A stretch of 64,000 nt of DNA from Marinobacter salinisoli. Lineage in GTDB: Bacteria; Pseudomonadota; Gammaproteobacteria; Pseudomonadales; Oleiphilaceae. The translations under genes were made by a program, and so were the position numbers. Position 1 is the first letter of the stretch; every line of letters begins with the position of its first letter. Under the pieces are notes generated by a model, which saw nothing but the letters and a program-made list of their open reading frames with translations, did no database searches and was not told the origin of the DNA. Shown one piece after another: positions 1-9,566 of this stretch. The stretch spans positions 1,860,001-1,924,000 of the forward strand of contig NZ_CP071247.1 in assembly GCF_017301335.1 (NCBI RefSeq), written 5' to 3'.

Positions 1-1071
1 GTGTGCGCCGGTATCACGCCATTCAACTTCCCGGCGATGATTCCGCTGTGGATGTTCCCGATGGCCATTGCCTGCGGCAACACCTTTATTCTCAAACCGT
101 CCGAACAGGATCCGCTGACACCGATGCGGCTGGCCGAGCTGTTTGAAGAGGCCGGCGCACCCAAAGGCGTCCTGCAGGTGGTTCACGGTGGTAAAGAGCA
201 GGTCGATACCCTGCTGACCGATCCCGCTATCAAAGCGGTGTCGTTTGTGGGCTCAGTGCCGGTCGGCCGCTACATCTACGAGACCGGCACGCGCAACATG
301 AAGCGGGTCCAGAGCTTCGCCGGCGCCAAAAATCACATGGTGATCATGCCGGATGCGGACAAACAGCAGGTGATCAACGCTCTGGTCGGCGCCTCTGTGG
401 GTGCCGCCGGCCAGCGCTGCATGGCCATCTCCGTGGCCGTGTTCGTGGGCCAGGCCCAGGAGTGGATCCCGGAGCTGAAAGAAGCCATGGCCAAGGTACG
501 CCCGGGTGCCTGGGATGATGCCGGCGCCAGCTACGGCCCGGTGATCAGCCCGCAGGCCAAGGACCGAATTGAATCACTGATCGCTGCCGGCGAGGCCCAG
601 GGTGCCAACCTGCTGCTGGATGGCCGCGGTTGCACCGTGGAGGGCTATCCCGATGGTAACTGGGTCGGGCCGACCCTGTTCTCCGGCGTAACCACCGACA
701 TGGACATCTACCAGGAAGAAATCTTCGGCCCGGTCCTGTCCTGCATGGAACTGGATACCCTGGGTGACGCCATCGAGCTGATCAACGAAAGCCCGTACGG
801 CAATGGCACCTCCATCTTTACCTCCTCCGGTGGCTGTGCCCGTCGCTTCCAGCACGAGATCGACGTGGGTCAGGTGGGTGTGAACGTACCCATTCCGGTA
901 CCCCTGCCGTTCTTCTCCTTCACCGGCTGGAAGGGCTCTTTCTACGGTGACCAGCACGCCTACGGCAAGCAGGCGGTTCGTTTCTACACCGAAACCAAGA
1001 CCGTCACCTCACGCTGGTTCTCCAACGAGGTGGCGTCCACCGAAGCCAACTTCTCCATCCAGTTGCGTTGA
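1..1071 (+). CDS. mmsA: Methylmalonate-semialdehyde dehydrogenase (CoA-acylating), 5'-truncated by window edge
   Basis: NAD- and CoA-dependent oxidation of methylmalonate semialdehyde to propionyl-CoA, the last step of valine degradation. The 356 residues visible are the middle and C-terminal part of an aldehyde dehydrogenase; full MmsA is about 500 residues, so roughly 140 N-terminal residues lie left of the window. Visible hallmarks are the NAD-binding stretch ILKPSEQDP, the [12 protein letters not shown] segment, and the catalytic cysteine at local residue 140 in AAGQRCMA, the context typical of MmsA rather than of other ALDHs. It heads a same-strand run of valine genes ending with mmsB. 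The GTG at position 1 is internal, not the true start. Confidence 0.93.
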   Translation: MCAGITPFNFPAMIPLWMFPMAIACGNTFILKPSEQDPLTPMRLAELFEEAGAPKGVLQVVHGGKEQVDTLLTDPAIKAVSFVGSVPVGRYIYETGTRNMKRVQSFAGAKNHMVIMPDADKQQVINALVGASVGAAGQRCMAISVAVFVGQAQEWIPELKEAMAKVRPGAWDDAGASYGPVISPQAKDRIESLIAAGEAQGANLLLDGRGCTVEGYPDGNWVGPTLFSGVTTDMDIYQEEIFGPVLSCMELDTLGDAIELINESPYGNGTSIFTSSGGCARRFQHEIDVGQVGVNVPIPVPLPFFSFTGWKGSFYGDQHAYGKQAVRFYTETKTVTSRWFSNEVASTEANFSIQLR

Positions 1072-1131
1072 TAGACCTGGGGAGCGGGGCAGGGCCAGCC
1101 CGGCCCGGTTCCCGCTTCCGGGAGTAAAAGC

Positions 1132-2298
1132 ATGAATTTTGACCTGAATGAAGATCAGTTGGCGTTTCGCGACGCCGCCCGGGCCTTCGCCGAAAAATCC
1201 ATGGCGCCTTATGCAGCGCACTGGGATGACGAACATATCTTTCCGGTCGATGTGCTCAAAGAAGCCGGCGCAATGGGCTTCATGGGCATGTATACCCCGG
1301 AAGCCTATGGCGGCATGGGGCTGTCCCGCCTGGATACCTCGGTGATTGTTGAGGAGCTGGCCGCGGCCTGCCCATCTACAGCGGCGTTTATCACCATCCA
1401 CAACATGGCCACCTGGATGGTGGCGAGCTTCGCCTCCGATGACCTGAAGCAGGAAATCGTGCCCAAGCTGGCCAGCGGCGAGTGGCTTGCATCCTACTGC
1501 CTGACCGAGCCGGGCGCCGGCTCCGATGCCGCGAGCCTGCGAACCAAGGCCGTTCGCGATGGCGACAGCTACGTGATCAATGGCAGCAAAATGTTTATCT
1601 CCGGCGCCGGCAGCACCGACGTGCTGGTGCTGATGGCTCGAACCGGCGATGCCGACAGCGGCTCCAAAGGGATTACCGCTTTTGTGGTGCCGGCCGACGT
1701 CGACGGCATCTCCTATGGCAAGAACGAAGACAAGATGGGCTGGCACAGCCAGCCGACCCGCATGGTGAGCCTGGAAAACGTTCGTATCCCGGCATCCAAC
1801 CGCATCGGTGCCGAGGGCGAGGGTTTTGCCATTGCCATGAAAGGCCTTGATGGTGGCCGCCTGAATATCGCCACCTGTTCGCTCGGTGGCGCCCAGGCAG
1901 CTCTGTTGCGGGCCCGGAACTACCTGCACGAGCGGGAACAGTTCGGCAAGCCCCTGGCTGCTTTCCAGGCCCTGCAGTTCAAAATCGCCGACATGGCCAC
2001 CAACCTGGTCGCCGCCCGGCAAATGGTCCGGTTGGGTGCTTACAAGCTCGACAACCGCGACCCGGAAGCCACGCTGCACTGTGCCATGGCCAAGCGCTTC
2101 GCCACCGACGCCTGTTTCGAAGTGGTGAACGACGCCCTGCAACTGCACGGTGGCTATGGCTACATCCGGGAATACCCGCTGGAGCGATACCTGCGTGACC
2201 TGCGGGTGCATCAGATTCTTGAAGGCACCAATGAAATCATGCGCCTGATCGTCGCCCGTCGCATTCTCGAGGACGGCGTGGCCGAGGCCATACAGTAA
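1132..2298 (+). CDS. Acyl-CoA dehydrogenase, probable isobutyryl-CoA dehydrogenase
   Basis: FAD-dependent alpha,beta-dehydrogenation of a short branched acyl-CoA; position in the valine operon points to isobutyryl-CoA to methacrylyl-CoA. The 388-residue length is normal for the family. Visible are the FAD/substrate signature CLTEPGAGSDA, the mid-domain FGKPLAAFQALQFK region, and the C-terminal ILEGTNEIM motif with the catalytic base Glu364, the SCAD/MCAD position. The ATG at 1132 follows a GGAG-type site about 8 bases upstream. It lies 60 bp after mmsA and 38 bp before the hydratase. The exact acyl substrate is inferred from neighbours. Confidence 0.9.
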   Translation: MNFDLNEDQLAFRDAARAFAEKSMAPYAAHWDDEHIFPVDVLKEAGAMGFMGMYTPEAYGGMGLSRLDTSVIVEELAAACPSTAAFITIHNMATWMVASFASDDLKQEIVPKLASGEWLASYCLTEPGAGSDAASLRTKAVRDGDSYVINGSKMFISGAGSTDVLVLMARTGDADSGSKGITAFVVPADVDGISYGKNEDKMGWHSQPTRMVSLENVRIPASNRIGAEGEGFAIAMKGLDGGRLNIATCSLGGAQAALLRARNYLHEREQFGKPLAAFQALQFKIADMATNLVAARQMVRLGAYKLDNRDPEATLHCAMAKRFATDACFEVVNDALQLHGGYGYIREYPLERYLRDLRVHQILEGTNEIMRLIVARRILEDGVAEAIQ

Positions 2299-2336
2299 AT
2301 AATCAATAACACCGCAAGGAACAGGGGAGACCAACC

Positions 2337-3116
2337 ATGAGTGATCTGATCCAGATCGAAAAACGCAGACACATTGCGGTACTGACCATCAACAACCCGC
2401 CGGCCAACACCTGGACGGCGGAATCCTTGCCGGCCCTGCGCGATCTCGTGCGGGAACTCAACGCCGACACCAACATCTTCGCCCTGGTGGTGACCGGGCA
2501 GGGTGAGAAGTTCTTCTCCGCCGGTGCTGATCTGAAAACCTTTGCCGACGGCGACAAGGCCCGCGCCAACGACATGGCCCAGCTGTTCGGCGAAGCCTTC
2601 GCCACCCTGAGCGAATTCCGGGGTGTGTCGATCGCCGCCATTAACGGTTACGCCATGGGCGGTGGCCTTGAATGTGCCATGGCCTGCGATATCCGCATCG
2701 CTGAAGAGCACGCTCAGATGGCCCTGCCGGAAGCCACGGTTGGCCTTCTGCCCTGTGCCGGTGGAACCCAGAATCTGCCCTGGCTGGTGGGCGAGGGCTG
2801 GGCCAAGCGCATGATTCTGTGCGGCGAGCGGGTGAAAGCCGATAAGGCTCTGGAAATCGGCCTGGTGGAAGAAGTTGTGCCCTCCGGTGCCAGTCTCGAC
2901 GCGGCCCTGAAGCTGGCGGAGGGTGCCTGCAAGCAGAGCCCGTCGTCGACCGCTCGCTGCAAACAGCTGATCATGAGTGCCCGGGACGGGCGCAGCCATG
3001 AAGATGGCTGGCGTATGGAGCGGGAACTCTTTGTGGAGCTGTTCTCCACGGAAGACCAGAAAGAAGGCGTGAATGCCTTCCTTGAAAAGCGTTCGCCCGA
3101 GTGGAAAAACCGATAA
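2337..3116 (+). CDS. Enoyl-CoA hydratase (crotonase family), valine operon
   Basis: Crotonase-fold hydratase, inferred to hydrate methacrylyl-CoA to 3-hydroxyisobutyryl-CoA. It has 259 residues, the standard family length. The oxyanion-hole segment SAGADLKTF and the two glutamates of the hydratase active site are visible, in GGGLECAMACD and in LPEATVGLLP. An AGGGGAG-like ribosome site just upstream of ATG 2337 supports the start. It sits between the acyl-CoA dehydrogenase and the 3-hydroxyisobutyryl-CoA hydrolase, the usual order in gammaproteobacterial valine operons. Substrate assignment is from context. Confidence 0.88.
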   Translation: MSDLIQIEKRRHIAVLTINNPPANTWTAESLPALRDLVRELNADTNIFALVVTGQGEKFFSAGADLKTFADGDKARANDMAQLFGEAFATLSEFRGVSIAAINGYAMGGGLECAMACDIRIAEEHAQMALPEATVGLLPCAGGTQNLPWLVGEGWAKRMILCGERVKADKALEIGLVEEVVPSGASLDAALKLAEGACKQSPSSTARCKQLIMSARDGRSHEDGWRMERELFVELFSTEDQKEGVNAFLEKRSPEWKNR

Positions 3117-3149
3117 TTTCCCGGCAGGGCACCGGGACAAGGACTTTGT

Positions 3150-4223
3150 ATGACTGACCACCCGATTGTATTTGAAGAGTGGAGCACCGCGGACGGCGGC
3201 CTGATCGCCGTTGCCCGCCTGAATACACCCAAGGCGCTGAACTCCCTGTCGATTGAGATGATCCGTTTGCTCACGCCCCAGTTCCGGCGCTGGGCCGACG
3301 ACGCCCGGGTGTGCGCGGTATGGCTTGAGGCTGAGGGTGACAAGGCATTCTGTGCCGGCGGCGACATTGTTGCCCTGTACCGCAGCATGACCGAGCCCGA
3401 TGCGGCGAGCGAGGGCGAGGCCTTTTTCGCGGAGGAATACGAGCTGGACCAGCTGATCCACAGCTTCCCGAAGCCCATTGTGTGCTGGGGCCATGGCATT
3501 GTCATGGGCGGTGGCATGGGGCTGTTCCAGGGGGCTTCTCACCGGGTGGTGACAGAAGGCTCGAAACTGGCCATGCCGGAAGTTTCCATCGGCCTGTACC
3601 CCGATGTTGGGGCGGGCTGGTTTCTGAATCGAACGCCCGGCCGCACTGGCCTGTTCCTGGGCCTTACCGGTGCCCGCATGAACGCCGCAGATGCCCTGTT
3701 TACCGGCCTGGCCGACCGCTTTATCAAGCATCAGCTGAAGGCGGAGGTGATCGGCGAACTGTGCCAGCGCCACTGGCAGGGTGAACAGCCCAGCGCAGTG
3801 GTTGGCAGCGTGCTGCGCCAGTTTGAGCAGCAAAGCAGCGACGCCCTGCCAGAATCCCCGGTACGGACCCATCTTGATGAAATTAACCGGGCAACGGACG
3901 GTGACTCGCTGGAAGCCATAGTGAGTCAGCTCGGCGAACTGGCCGGTGGCCAGGGGTGGCTGGCCACGTCGGTTGCTTCTCTGGGCAATGCATCCCCGAC
4001 GTCTCTGGCCTTGTTCTGGCGCCACCTTGAACGGTGCCGGCGCGACAGCCTGACCGAGGTGTTCGAGAAGGAGCTGGCGATGTCCAGAAAAGGACTGAGC
4101 AAGGGGGAGTTTGCCGAAGGCATCCGGGCGTTACTGATCGATAAAGACCAGCAGCCCCGCTGGCACTACGCCACGCTGCGTGAAATCGACGACGCCTGGC
4201 TGGAAGATTTCTTTACCGCCTGA
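3150..4223 (+). CDS. 3-hydroxyisobutyryl-CoA hydrolase
   Basis: Crotonase-superfamily thioesterase that releases free 3-hydroxyisobutyrate from its CoA ester, a step unique to valine catabolism that relieves toxic methacrylyl-CoA. It has 357 residues, about 100 longer than a plain hydratase, as expected for HIBYL-CoA hydrolases. The N-terminal crotonase core shows FCAGGDIVALY and GHGIVMGGGMGLFQGASHR; the family-specific Glu and Asp region MPEVSIGLYPDVGAGWFL follows. The C-terminal extension carries the family phrase EFAEGIRALLIDKD. It is directly followed by mmsB, whose substrate is its product. Confidence 0.92.
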   Translation: MTDHPIVFEEWSTADGGLIAVARLNTPKALNSLSIEMIRLLTPQFRRWADDARVCAVWLEAEGDKAFCAGGDIVALYRSMTEPDAASEGEAFFAEEYELDQLIHSFPKPIVCWGHGIVMGGGMGLFQGASHRVVTEGSKLAMPEVSIGLYPDVGAGWFLNRTPGRTGLFLGLTGARMNAADALFTGLADRFIKHQLKAEVIGELCQRHWQGEQPSAVVGSVLRQFEQQSSDALPESPVRTHLDEINRATDGDSLEAIVSQLGELAGGQGWLATSVASLGNASPTSLALFWRHLERCRRDSLTEVFEKELAMSRKGLSKGEFAEGIRALLIDKDQQPRWHYATLREIDDAWLEDFFTA

Positions 4224-4259
4224 TTGTTAAAGCCAGACACAACAACAAGGAGCACAGAT

Positions 4260-5153
4260 ATGGCGAAGATTGCATTTATTGGCCTGGGCAACATGGGTGG
4301 CCCGATGGCCGCCAACCTGGTGAAAGCCGGGCACGACGTCACCGTATTTGATCTGTCCGACGCCGCGGTGAAGGCGCTGGAAGCAGACGGCGCAAGCTCC
4401 GCCGGCACCGCTAGGGCGGCCGCTGGAGGCGCCGAGTGCGTGATTACCATGCTGCCTGCCGGCCAGCACGTTGAATCCGTTTACCTGGGTGAGGGTGGAC
4501 TGCTGGCGCATCTGCCGGAAGGCACGCTGGTGATCGACTCCTCCACCATAGCGCCGGAAACTGCCCGTGGTGTGGCCGAAGCGGCCCGCGCACGGAACAT
4601 TCCGTTCCTCGATGCGCCTGTTTCCGGCGGGGTGGGTGGCGCCAAGGCCGGCATCCTGACGTTCATCTGTGGCGGAGGCGAGGATACCTTCAATAAGGCA
4701 AAACCGATCCTCGAAGGCATGGGCAAAAACATCTTCCACGCCGGTGATCATGGCTCAGGGCAGGTGGCCAAGATCTGCAACAACATGATGCTGGCGATTC
4801 TTATGGCCGGCACCAGCGAAGCCCTCGCGCTGGGGGTGAAAAACGGGCTGGATCCGGCGGTGCTGTCAGAGATCATGAAACAGAGCTCCGGTGGCAACTG
4901 GGCGCTGAACGTCTATAACCCCTGGCCGGGTGTGATGGATGGTGTGCCGGCCTCACGGGATTACCAGGGTGGCTTCCTGGTGAACCTGATGAACAAAGAT
5001 CTGGGCCTGGCCTTCGACAATGCCGTGAAAAACCACGCTCCGATTCCCATGGGCGCGCTGGCCCGAAACCTGTTCGAATTGCACGCAGGGCAGGGCAATG
5101 GGGAGCTGGATTTCTCCAGCATCCAGCGGTTTTACTGCCCGGAAGACAAGTAA
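4260..5153 (+). CDS. mmsB: 3-hydroxyisobutyrate dehydrogenase
   Basis: NAD-dependent oxidation of 3-hydroxyisobutyrate to methylmalonate semialdehyde, feeding MmsA. It has 297 residues from ATG 4260, chosen because GGAG lies 8 bases upstream and the protein then begins MAKIAFIGLGNMGGPMAANL, the Rossmann GLGNMG motif; a TTG at 4224 would add a non-homologous tail. The beta-HAD signature DAPVSGGVGGAKAGIL and the catalytic lysine region QVAKICNNMMLAI are visible. It is the last gene of the valine operon, and a hairpin follows. Confidence 0.95.
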   Translation: MAKIAFIGLGNMGGPMAANLVKAGHDVTVFDLSDAAVKALEADGASSAGTARAAAGGAECVITMLPAGQHVESVYLGEGGLLAHLPEGTLVIDSSTIAPETARGVAEAARARNIPFLDAPVSGGVGGAKAGILTFICGGGEDTFNKAKPILEGMGKNIFHAGDHGSGQVAKICNNMMLAILMAGTSEALALGVKNGLDPAVLSEIMKQSSGGNWALNVYNPWPGVMDGVPASRDYQGGFLVNLMNKDLGLAFDNAVKNHAPIPMGALARNLFELHAGQGNGELDFSSIQRFYCPEDK

Positions 5154-5184
5154 GCAGCCTTCAACTGCGGTCAATGCCTGATGG

Positions 5185-5203
5185 ACCCCGGTTTCCCCGG
5201 GGT
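5185..5203. terminator. Hairpin between convergent mmsB and mscS
   Basis: A 7-bp stem ACCCCGG / CCGGGGT with loop TTTCC lies in the 52-bp gap between two convergent stop codons. There is no strong T-run on either side, so terminator function is inferred from position. Confidence 0.5.
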
Positions 5204-5205
5204 TC

Positions 5206-6084
5206 TCAACTGGCTGACTTGGTTTGCGTCACGGGCAAGGGCTCTTTGAAGGTCAGCGTGCGATAGGGGAAAGGGATTTCTATGCCGGCCTTGTCGAGTG
5301 CGGCTTTGACGGCTTCAATCACTTCGTCTTTGGATGTCCGAATATCGATGGGGCGTGAGCCGGTCCACCAGGTGATTTCAAAATTAATCGAACTGCTTCC
5401 AAATTCCCTTGCGAAGACCTCTACACCTTTTGAGGCGTCAACCGACTCAAGACCCGTCAGTGCAGTTCGTATAATCTCGCGGCCTTGCGCTATGTCTTCG
5501 CCGTAAGCGATGCCACAAATGACGGTGATGCGCCTTTTGGTGCGATCGGTGTGAATGAAGACCGCATTCTTATACAGCGTCGAATTCGGAAGCAGAACCA
5601 GATCACCGTTCACCTGCCTGATGTAGGTATCCCGAAGCGTAATCTGGGTGACTTCCCCCTCGATGCCTTCCACTTCAATAAAGTCACCGATTCGCATGGG
5701 TTCTCTGAGCAGCACCATCACGCCCGCCATGAAGTTCTCAAAGATGTCTTTGAACGCCAGCCCGATAGCCAGTGAACCCAACCCAAGCCCGGCCAGCAGT
5801 TTGGTGGGAGTCAGGTTGGGCATCGCGATGGTAGCGGCAATCAAGATGCCGCTGATCCAGATGCCGACCTTGGTCAGGGTGAGCAGCGCGCTTTGCAGGG
5901 AAGGGCGCAGTCTGGTCTTCGCCAGAACCCTGCGGTAGAGCATGATCACCAGCCTGTTGACCACCCAGACCAGAGCCAGAAAAAACAGTGCTGCGACCAG
6001 GTTGGGAAGGGCTTGGACAAACTGCTGGGATATGCCTTCAATGCGGGATTCAATGATGTCGAGCGGTGCGACGTTGATGTCCAT
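5206..6084 (-). CDS. MscS-family small-conductance mechanosensitive channel
   Basis: Inner-membrane channel that opens on hypo-osmotic shock. It has 292 residues, close to E. coli MscS. The N-terminal transmembrane segments (about residues 25-105) are followed by the pore-lining helix region LLAGLGLGSLAIGLAFKD and the beta-domain FMAGVMVLLREPMRIGDFIE, which match the MscS fold well. Its C-terminus has the alpha/beta domain ending near FPYRTLTFKEP. It is convergent with the valine operon and has no visible operon partner. Confidence 0.93.
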   Translation of the reverse strand: MDINVAPLDIIESRIEGISQQFVQALPNLVAALFFLALVWVVNRLVIMLYRRVLAKTRLRPSLQSALLTLTKVGIWISGILIAATIAMPNLTPTKLLAGLGLGSLAIGLAFKDIFENFMAGVMVLLREPMRIGDFIEVEGIEGEVTQITLRDTYIRQVNGDLVLLPNSTLYKNAVFIHTDRTKRRITVICGIAYGEDIAQGREIIRTALTGLESVDASKGVEVFAREFGSSSINFEITWWTGSRPIDIRTSKDEVIEAVKAALDKAGIEIPFPYRTLTFKEPLPVTQTKSAS

Positions 6085-6538
6085 CCAGGGTCTCCTCGGT
6101 GAATCTCATCAATGTAGCCCAGTCAGGCGCGAGGAGAGGCTCGGCGTTGCGCTGTTTGGCTGTTGATACCGGTTGGAGAACTGAGCCAGTTCCGAGGCGC
6201 GTGTGATGCCTGCCAATGACTCAGTAGGTTTTTTATCTGAGCAGGGAACAGCTGGAGATCAGGGAATCACCGCACTCATTAAGTGGCTAATATGGGCTTC
6301 CAATTCTGGCTGTTCAGGTCGCAAAGCGGACATTGAGAGTGCGAACTTTTGTCGACTTAAAACGCAAGCGACGGGGTGAGCTGTGCGTTCAGCGTCAGTT
6401 TGCCCAGGCTGAATTATTAATCAGATCCCTTCCTCGATATCTCCAAGGAAATAATGAACAGTCCATTCGTCGTTAAACAAATCGCTGATCTGAGGAACAA
6501 ATCGAGACACAGACATACGCGACTCTTCTGAATTTCAG
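6085..6538. other. 454-bp intergenic region
   Basis: Lies between the start of the mscS-like gene and the stop of the SCP2-like gene, both minus strand. It contains one half-copy of the oriented repeat (listed separately) and otherwise no convincing reading frame. It should hold the mscS promoter, but I could not pick a clear -35/-10 pair. Confidence 0.5.
6317..6334 (-). repeat. Oriented repeat, copy a (half element)
   Basis: On the minus strand reads AATGTCCGCTTTGCGACC, identical to the left half of copies e and f. It lies about 205 bp beyond the stop codon of the minus-strand SCP2-like gene, so it is downstream of that gene in its own transcription sense. The second half of the element is not recognisable here. 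Confidence 0.7.
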
Positions 6539-7192
6539 TCAGCTACGTTGCTGGAAAGCTGATCTAAACACCTCTAAAGCCTCGGCTTCAGAATTCTCGC
6601 TATTGCCGTAAAGCTTAAGCAACTTGAGTTTTAACAAGTCCTCTATCGTAAGCTTGCCATCCAGCAATTCTGCGTAAGCAAGATCTGGGATAAGCACGGT
6701 TAGTTCGTCTTCAGAGGGCCGAGAGGTGTGATATTCAGCGCCATTGGTCGGATCATTCAAGCGCATCCACGCCCCAGTCTGCGTCAAGAGCACCGAAATC
6801 GTTGGCCCTGACGCCGCCTGCTTGGAAAGCGCAGACATATGCGCTGCAGCTCTGTGGCTTATCTTGGTGAGAACCCACCGCCGCGCTACCTCGTGTTGAG
6901 GCAAACCCGATAATATGTTGCGTTCAACCGCTTCTCTCGTGGCGATTGCGACGGATATAACGCCTTTGTGACTCACCGAGAAAGCATCAAGGCCGAGGGG
7001 TGCCTCCAATGCGCAAGCCCTGCCATTCGGGTGATAGAAGGAGGCGAATGAGAATATGACAACGGCTGCCAGGTAAACGATTTTTTCAGGGATTGAGTTA
7101 ATGCTAGGCAAGAAAACCTTTCGATGGTTATCAAGCAATGACCCGACATCGAATTGATTCTTACGCATGCTGGCAGCTCTGTGGAGAAGCAT
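6539..7192 (-). CDS. Hypothetical protein with SCP2-like C-terminal region
   Basis: 217 residues, not assignable to a named gene. One hydrophobic segment near residues 38-55 (KIVYLAAVVIFSFASFY) suggests a membrane anchor or signal. The C-terminal 90 residues (LTVLIPDLAYAELLDGKLT then IEDLLK...LYGN) resemble the SCP2-like sterol-carrier fold seen at the end of the neighbouring alkylsulfatase. ATG 7192 has a GAGG site 5 bases upstream. It begins 11 bp after that gene's stop on the same strand, so the two are probably co-transcribed. Function unknown; a lipid-binding accessory role is a guess. Confidence 0.65.
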   Translation of the reverse strand: MLLHRAASMRKNQFDVGSLLDNHRKVFLPSINSIPEKIVYLAAVVIFSFASFYHPNGRACALEAPLGLDAFSVSHKGVISVAIATREAVERNILSGLPQHEVARRWVLTKISHRAAAHMSALSKQAASGPTISVLLTQTGAWMRLNDPTNGAEYHTSRPSEDELTVLIPDLAYAELLDGKLTIEDLLKLKLLKLYGNSENSEAEALEVFRSAFQQRS

Positions 7193-7203
7193 CGGTCCTC
7201 AAC

Positions 7204-9135
7204 TCATCGACCTGACAGTTTGATTTCCGGTTTCGAGAAATCGAAAATCGAGGCGAAAGCTCCGAGCGCATCGGGATCACCCTCTACGGTCGTCACGCCG
7301 TCTTCGATAGACTGGCGCAACGTTGATCTGCCGAGCACAAAATCGTAAATCACTTGGCTGGGCAACCTCAGAACAACGTCAGATCGTTCCGGGACTTGCT
7401 CGTAAAAGGCTGCGATTCCGTTGCGAACATGATAGCCATAGCTCTCATCTCGGTCTTCGATGATGAAGCCCACCCGCAAATTGGCATCAACCGCTTTGGC
7501 TGCATCGACCTTCACTCGTAGATTTTCGAGAATGGTGCCAATGCCGAATTGTTCAATGATAACCGGGTTCGCAAAATCGAATGCACCAGAGCGGTCCAGG
7601 CTACCATCGAGCTCTGCTGCACCACTTAATGCAAAATTCCGATAATAAATGTTCGCCTGGTCGTACCCCCATTCGCGCATGGCTTGCGACTTCAGCAGCT
7701 TTGCGGCCTGGTCGTCAGGATTGCTGCGCACCGCATGAGTAAGCACTTCCATCGCCCAGCCATAGTCCTCTGCCTCGATCGCCTGGCGGGCCAGTTCAAG
7801 CACGCTGTCCCTGCCCCCCATTGCCGAAACGTACAGCTTGGCTTTACGTTGGAACTCTGGCGTAGCGAGTTCAGTCGCATCACCTGAATACCAACCTAAA
7901 TAGCCGTTATAAACGTTTCGAACAACGTGCGCGACGCTGCCATAAAACTCTTGAAGCCAGGGATCGTTTTGCAGATTTTCCGGCAGCTTTACGAGACCGA
8001 CCAGCTCCTCACGAGTCGCGCCCTTGTTCATGTAGCGGATAGACTGGTCATGAACGTACTGGATGGCATCCCTGTAGTTCTGAATTCGCTCAACAATGAA
8101 GTCGTTTCCAACCCATGAACGCATGTGTGAATGAGTGTACGCGTCACTTTGTTTCGCGTACTCGAGCAAGCGATCAACACCCTTGTACCACTTGACGAGG
8201 TCCCGGTACTTGGTTCCTCTCAGCGTGTAAAGGTTTGGGAAGGATTCACCCTGGATCGTCTCAGACCCATGAACTAGCTTCAGCCCTGGAAAGAAAACGT
8301 CAATCTCGTCCTCGGCATCTCCGTACCCTTCGAAAAGCACCATGTCTACGCCAGAAACATTGACTTCCAGTTTGTCATCAACGAGGTCGGTGGGGGCATA
8401 GAAAGAAATTTTTCCACCAGCGAAGGTCGGCCCAAGACCGGCATGAACCAACCCTTCTGGGTTTTGTCCTAGATAGCTGGCACCGCCATATGCAGTGCGT
8501 TCCGTGAGAATTTCACCCACGACACTGGCATCGTTCGCCAAATACTCCATGAATTGATGGTGGGCGAAAACACGCACTTTTCCGCTTTCCACATCCTCCT
8601 TCGTGACCCCCATTCCCGCCGAGCCAAAGGAGTGATCTGGATGGCGGTGACTGTAAATGATCGCGGTGACCGGTAGATTAATGCCTGTAGTCGCCCGAAA
8701 ATCCGCGAGTATCCGTTCAGAAGCTTCATCACTCTCTCCCGGGTCAACCACAATCAGGCCGTCGTCCCCGACGACAATGAGCGTTGATGTGAGCTGCCAG
8801 CCAGACATCAAGAATGCTTTATCTTTTACCGGCTCATAAATGGTTTTCGCTTGCTGTTGGGCAAAACTCGTCATTCGCGGATTGATTGTGTCCGCTGGCT
8901 CAGTAACCGCGAGGTTATCGAAACGAGCACGAATCGGCGCGAGATTTTTGAGAATTTCGGGATCCGCATAAGGCTCAACCTTCAGAGCCACATTCATTTG
9001 AAGCACCTCTGGCGCTAGAAGTGATTCATCAACATTGGCGGTTCGCGCCGAGTTCAGACTTTGACACCCTTGAAGCAAAAAAGCGGAAGCAATGAATAAA
9101 GAAAGGCGGGACACATTCTTTGGCATTGTTTTCAT
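7204..9135 (-). CDS. Alkylsulfatase-type metallo-beta-lactamase-fold hydrolase, lipoprotein
   Basis: 643 residues with the three-part architecture of SdsA1/BDS1-type alkylsulfatases: an MBL-fold catalytic domain, a helical dimerisation domain, and a C-terminal SCP2-like domain (VVLRLPSQVIYDFVLGRSTL onward). The metal-binding motif SHRHPDHS supplies the HxHxDH ligands. The N-terminus has a lipoprotein signal with lipobox LLQGC, so the mature enzyme is predicted to be membrane-anchored in the periplasm or outer membrane, where it could hydrolyse sulfate esters of alkyl chains or detergents. SdsA1-type enzymes are usually plain secreted proteins, so the lipobox is a small oddity. Substrate unproven. 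Confidence 0.87.
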   Translation of the reverse strand: MKTMPKNVSRLSLFIASAFLLQGCQSLNSARTANVDESLLAPEVLQMNVALKVEPYADPEILKNLAPIRARFDNLAVTEPADTINPRMTSFAQQQAKTIYEPVKDKAFLMSGWQLTSTLIVVGDDGLIVVDPGESDEASERILADFRATTGINLPVTAIIYSHRHPDHSFGSAGMGVTKEDVESGKVRVFAHHQFMEYLANDASVVGEILTERTAYGGASYLGQNPEGLVHAGLGPTFAGGKISFYAPTDLVDDKLEVNVSGVDMVLFEGYGDAEDEIDVFFPGLKLVHGSETIQGESFPNLYTLRGTKYRDLVKWYKGVDRLLEYAKQSDAYTHSHMRSWVGNDFIVERIQNYRDAIQYVHDQSIRYMNKGATREELVGLVKLPENLQNDPWLQEFYGSVAHVVRNVYNGYLGWYSGDATELATPEFQRKAKLYVSAMGGRDSVLELARQAIEAEDYGWAMEVLTHAVRSNPDDQAAKLLKSQAMREWGYDQANIYYRNFALSGAAELDGSLDRSGAFDFANPVIIEQFGIGTILENLRVKVDAAKAVDANLRVGFIIEDRDESYGYHVRNGIAAFYEQVPERSDVVLRLPSQVIYDFVLGRSTLRQSIEDGVTTVEGDPDALGAFASIFDFSKPEIKLSGR

Positions 9136-9392
9136 TCCGTGATTGGTATTGCCTACATTGGCCGGCGGCCAAGGGCAGGTTTACGGTCTTGCGCCGGAAG
9201 CGTACAAAACCACACGTCAGAGGGCGGCACATCAAAAGCCCCAAAAGCCGGCAGTAAATATGAATCTAGCATCTGATGCGTTGTTCTGTTGGATTGCAGG
9301 TAACCAAGTTGCGGTTGGTTTGGAATTTTGGGCGTTTGCTTCTTCTCTGGAATTCAGGAGGTTCTAGCCATTGACGCTCAGTGCAAATAACG

Positions 9393-9482
9393 CCAACACC
9401 AAAGATCCAGAAAATCGGAGGCAAGGCGCTCTGGTCATCGTAGACCGCCTAGTCCAGTATCTGGTGTTGGCTCGACCAGACA
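9393..9482. repeat. Inverted repeat with inner hairpin, attC-like in size only
   Basis: Perfect 10-bp arms GCCAACACCA (9393-9402) and TGGTGTTGGC (9473-9482), preceded by TAAC, with an inner GGTC/GACC hairpin. Length and nested design recall an integron attC, but no matching GTTRRRY end is present, so it is recorded only as an inverted repeat. Confidence 0.45.
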
Positions 9483-9566
9483 GCCTTCCTTGGCCGTCAA
9501 GATTGCAGACGTATCGATTACTATAGTTCACATACTATTAAATCAAGGGAGAAATCGAGGCACGCC

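Noticed and set aside
2211..4025. 604-residue open frame on the minus strand (and a similar 441-residue one at 1009-2334)
   Set aside because: Lies wholly opposite well-supported valine genes, has no family motifs and the biased composition expected of antisense frames in GC-rich DNA.
9393..9482. attC site upstream of the alkylsulfatase
   Set aside because: Arms are good but there is no GTTRRRY right core or spacer as in the confirmed attC.
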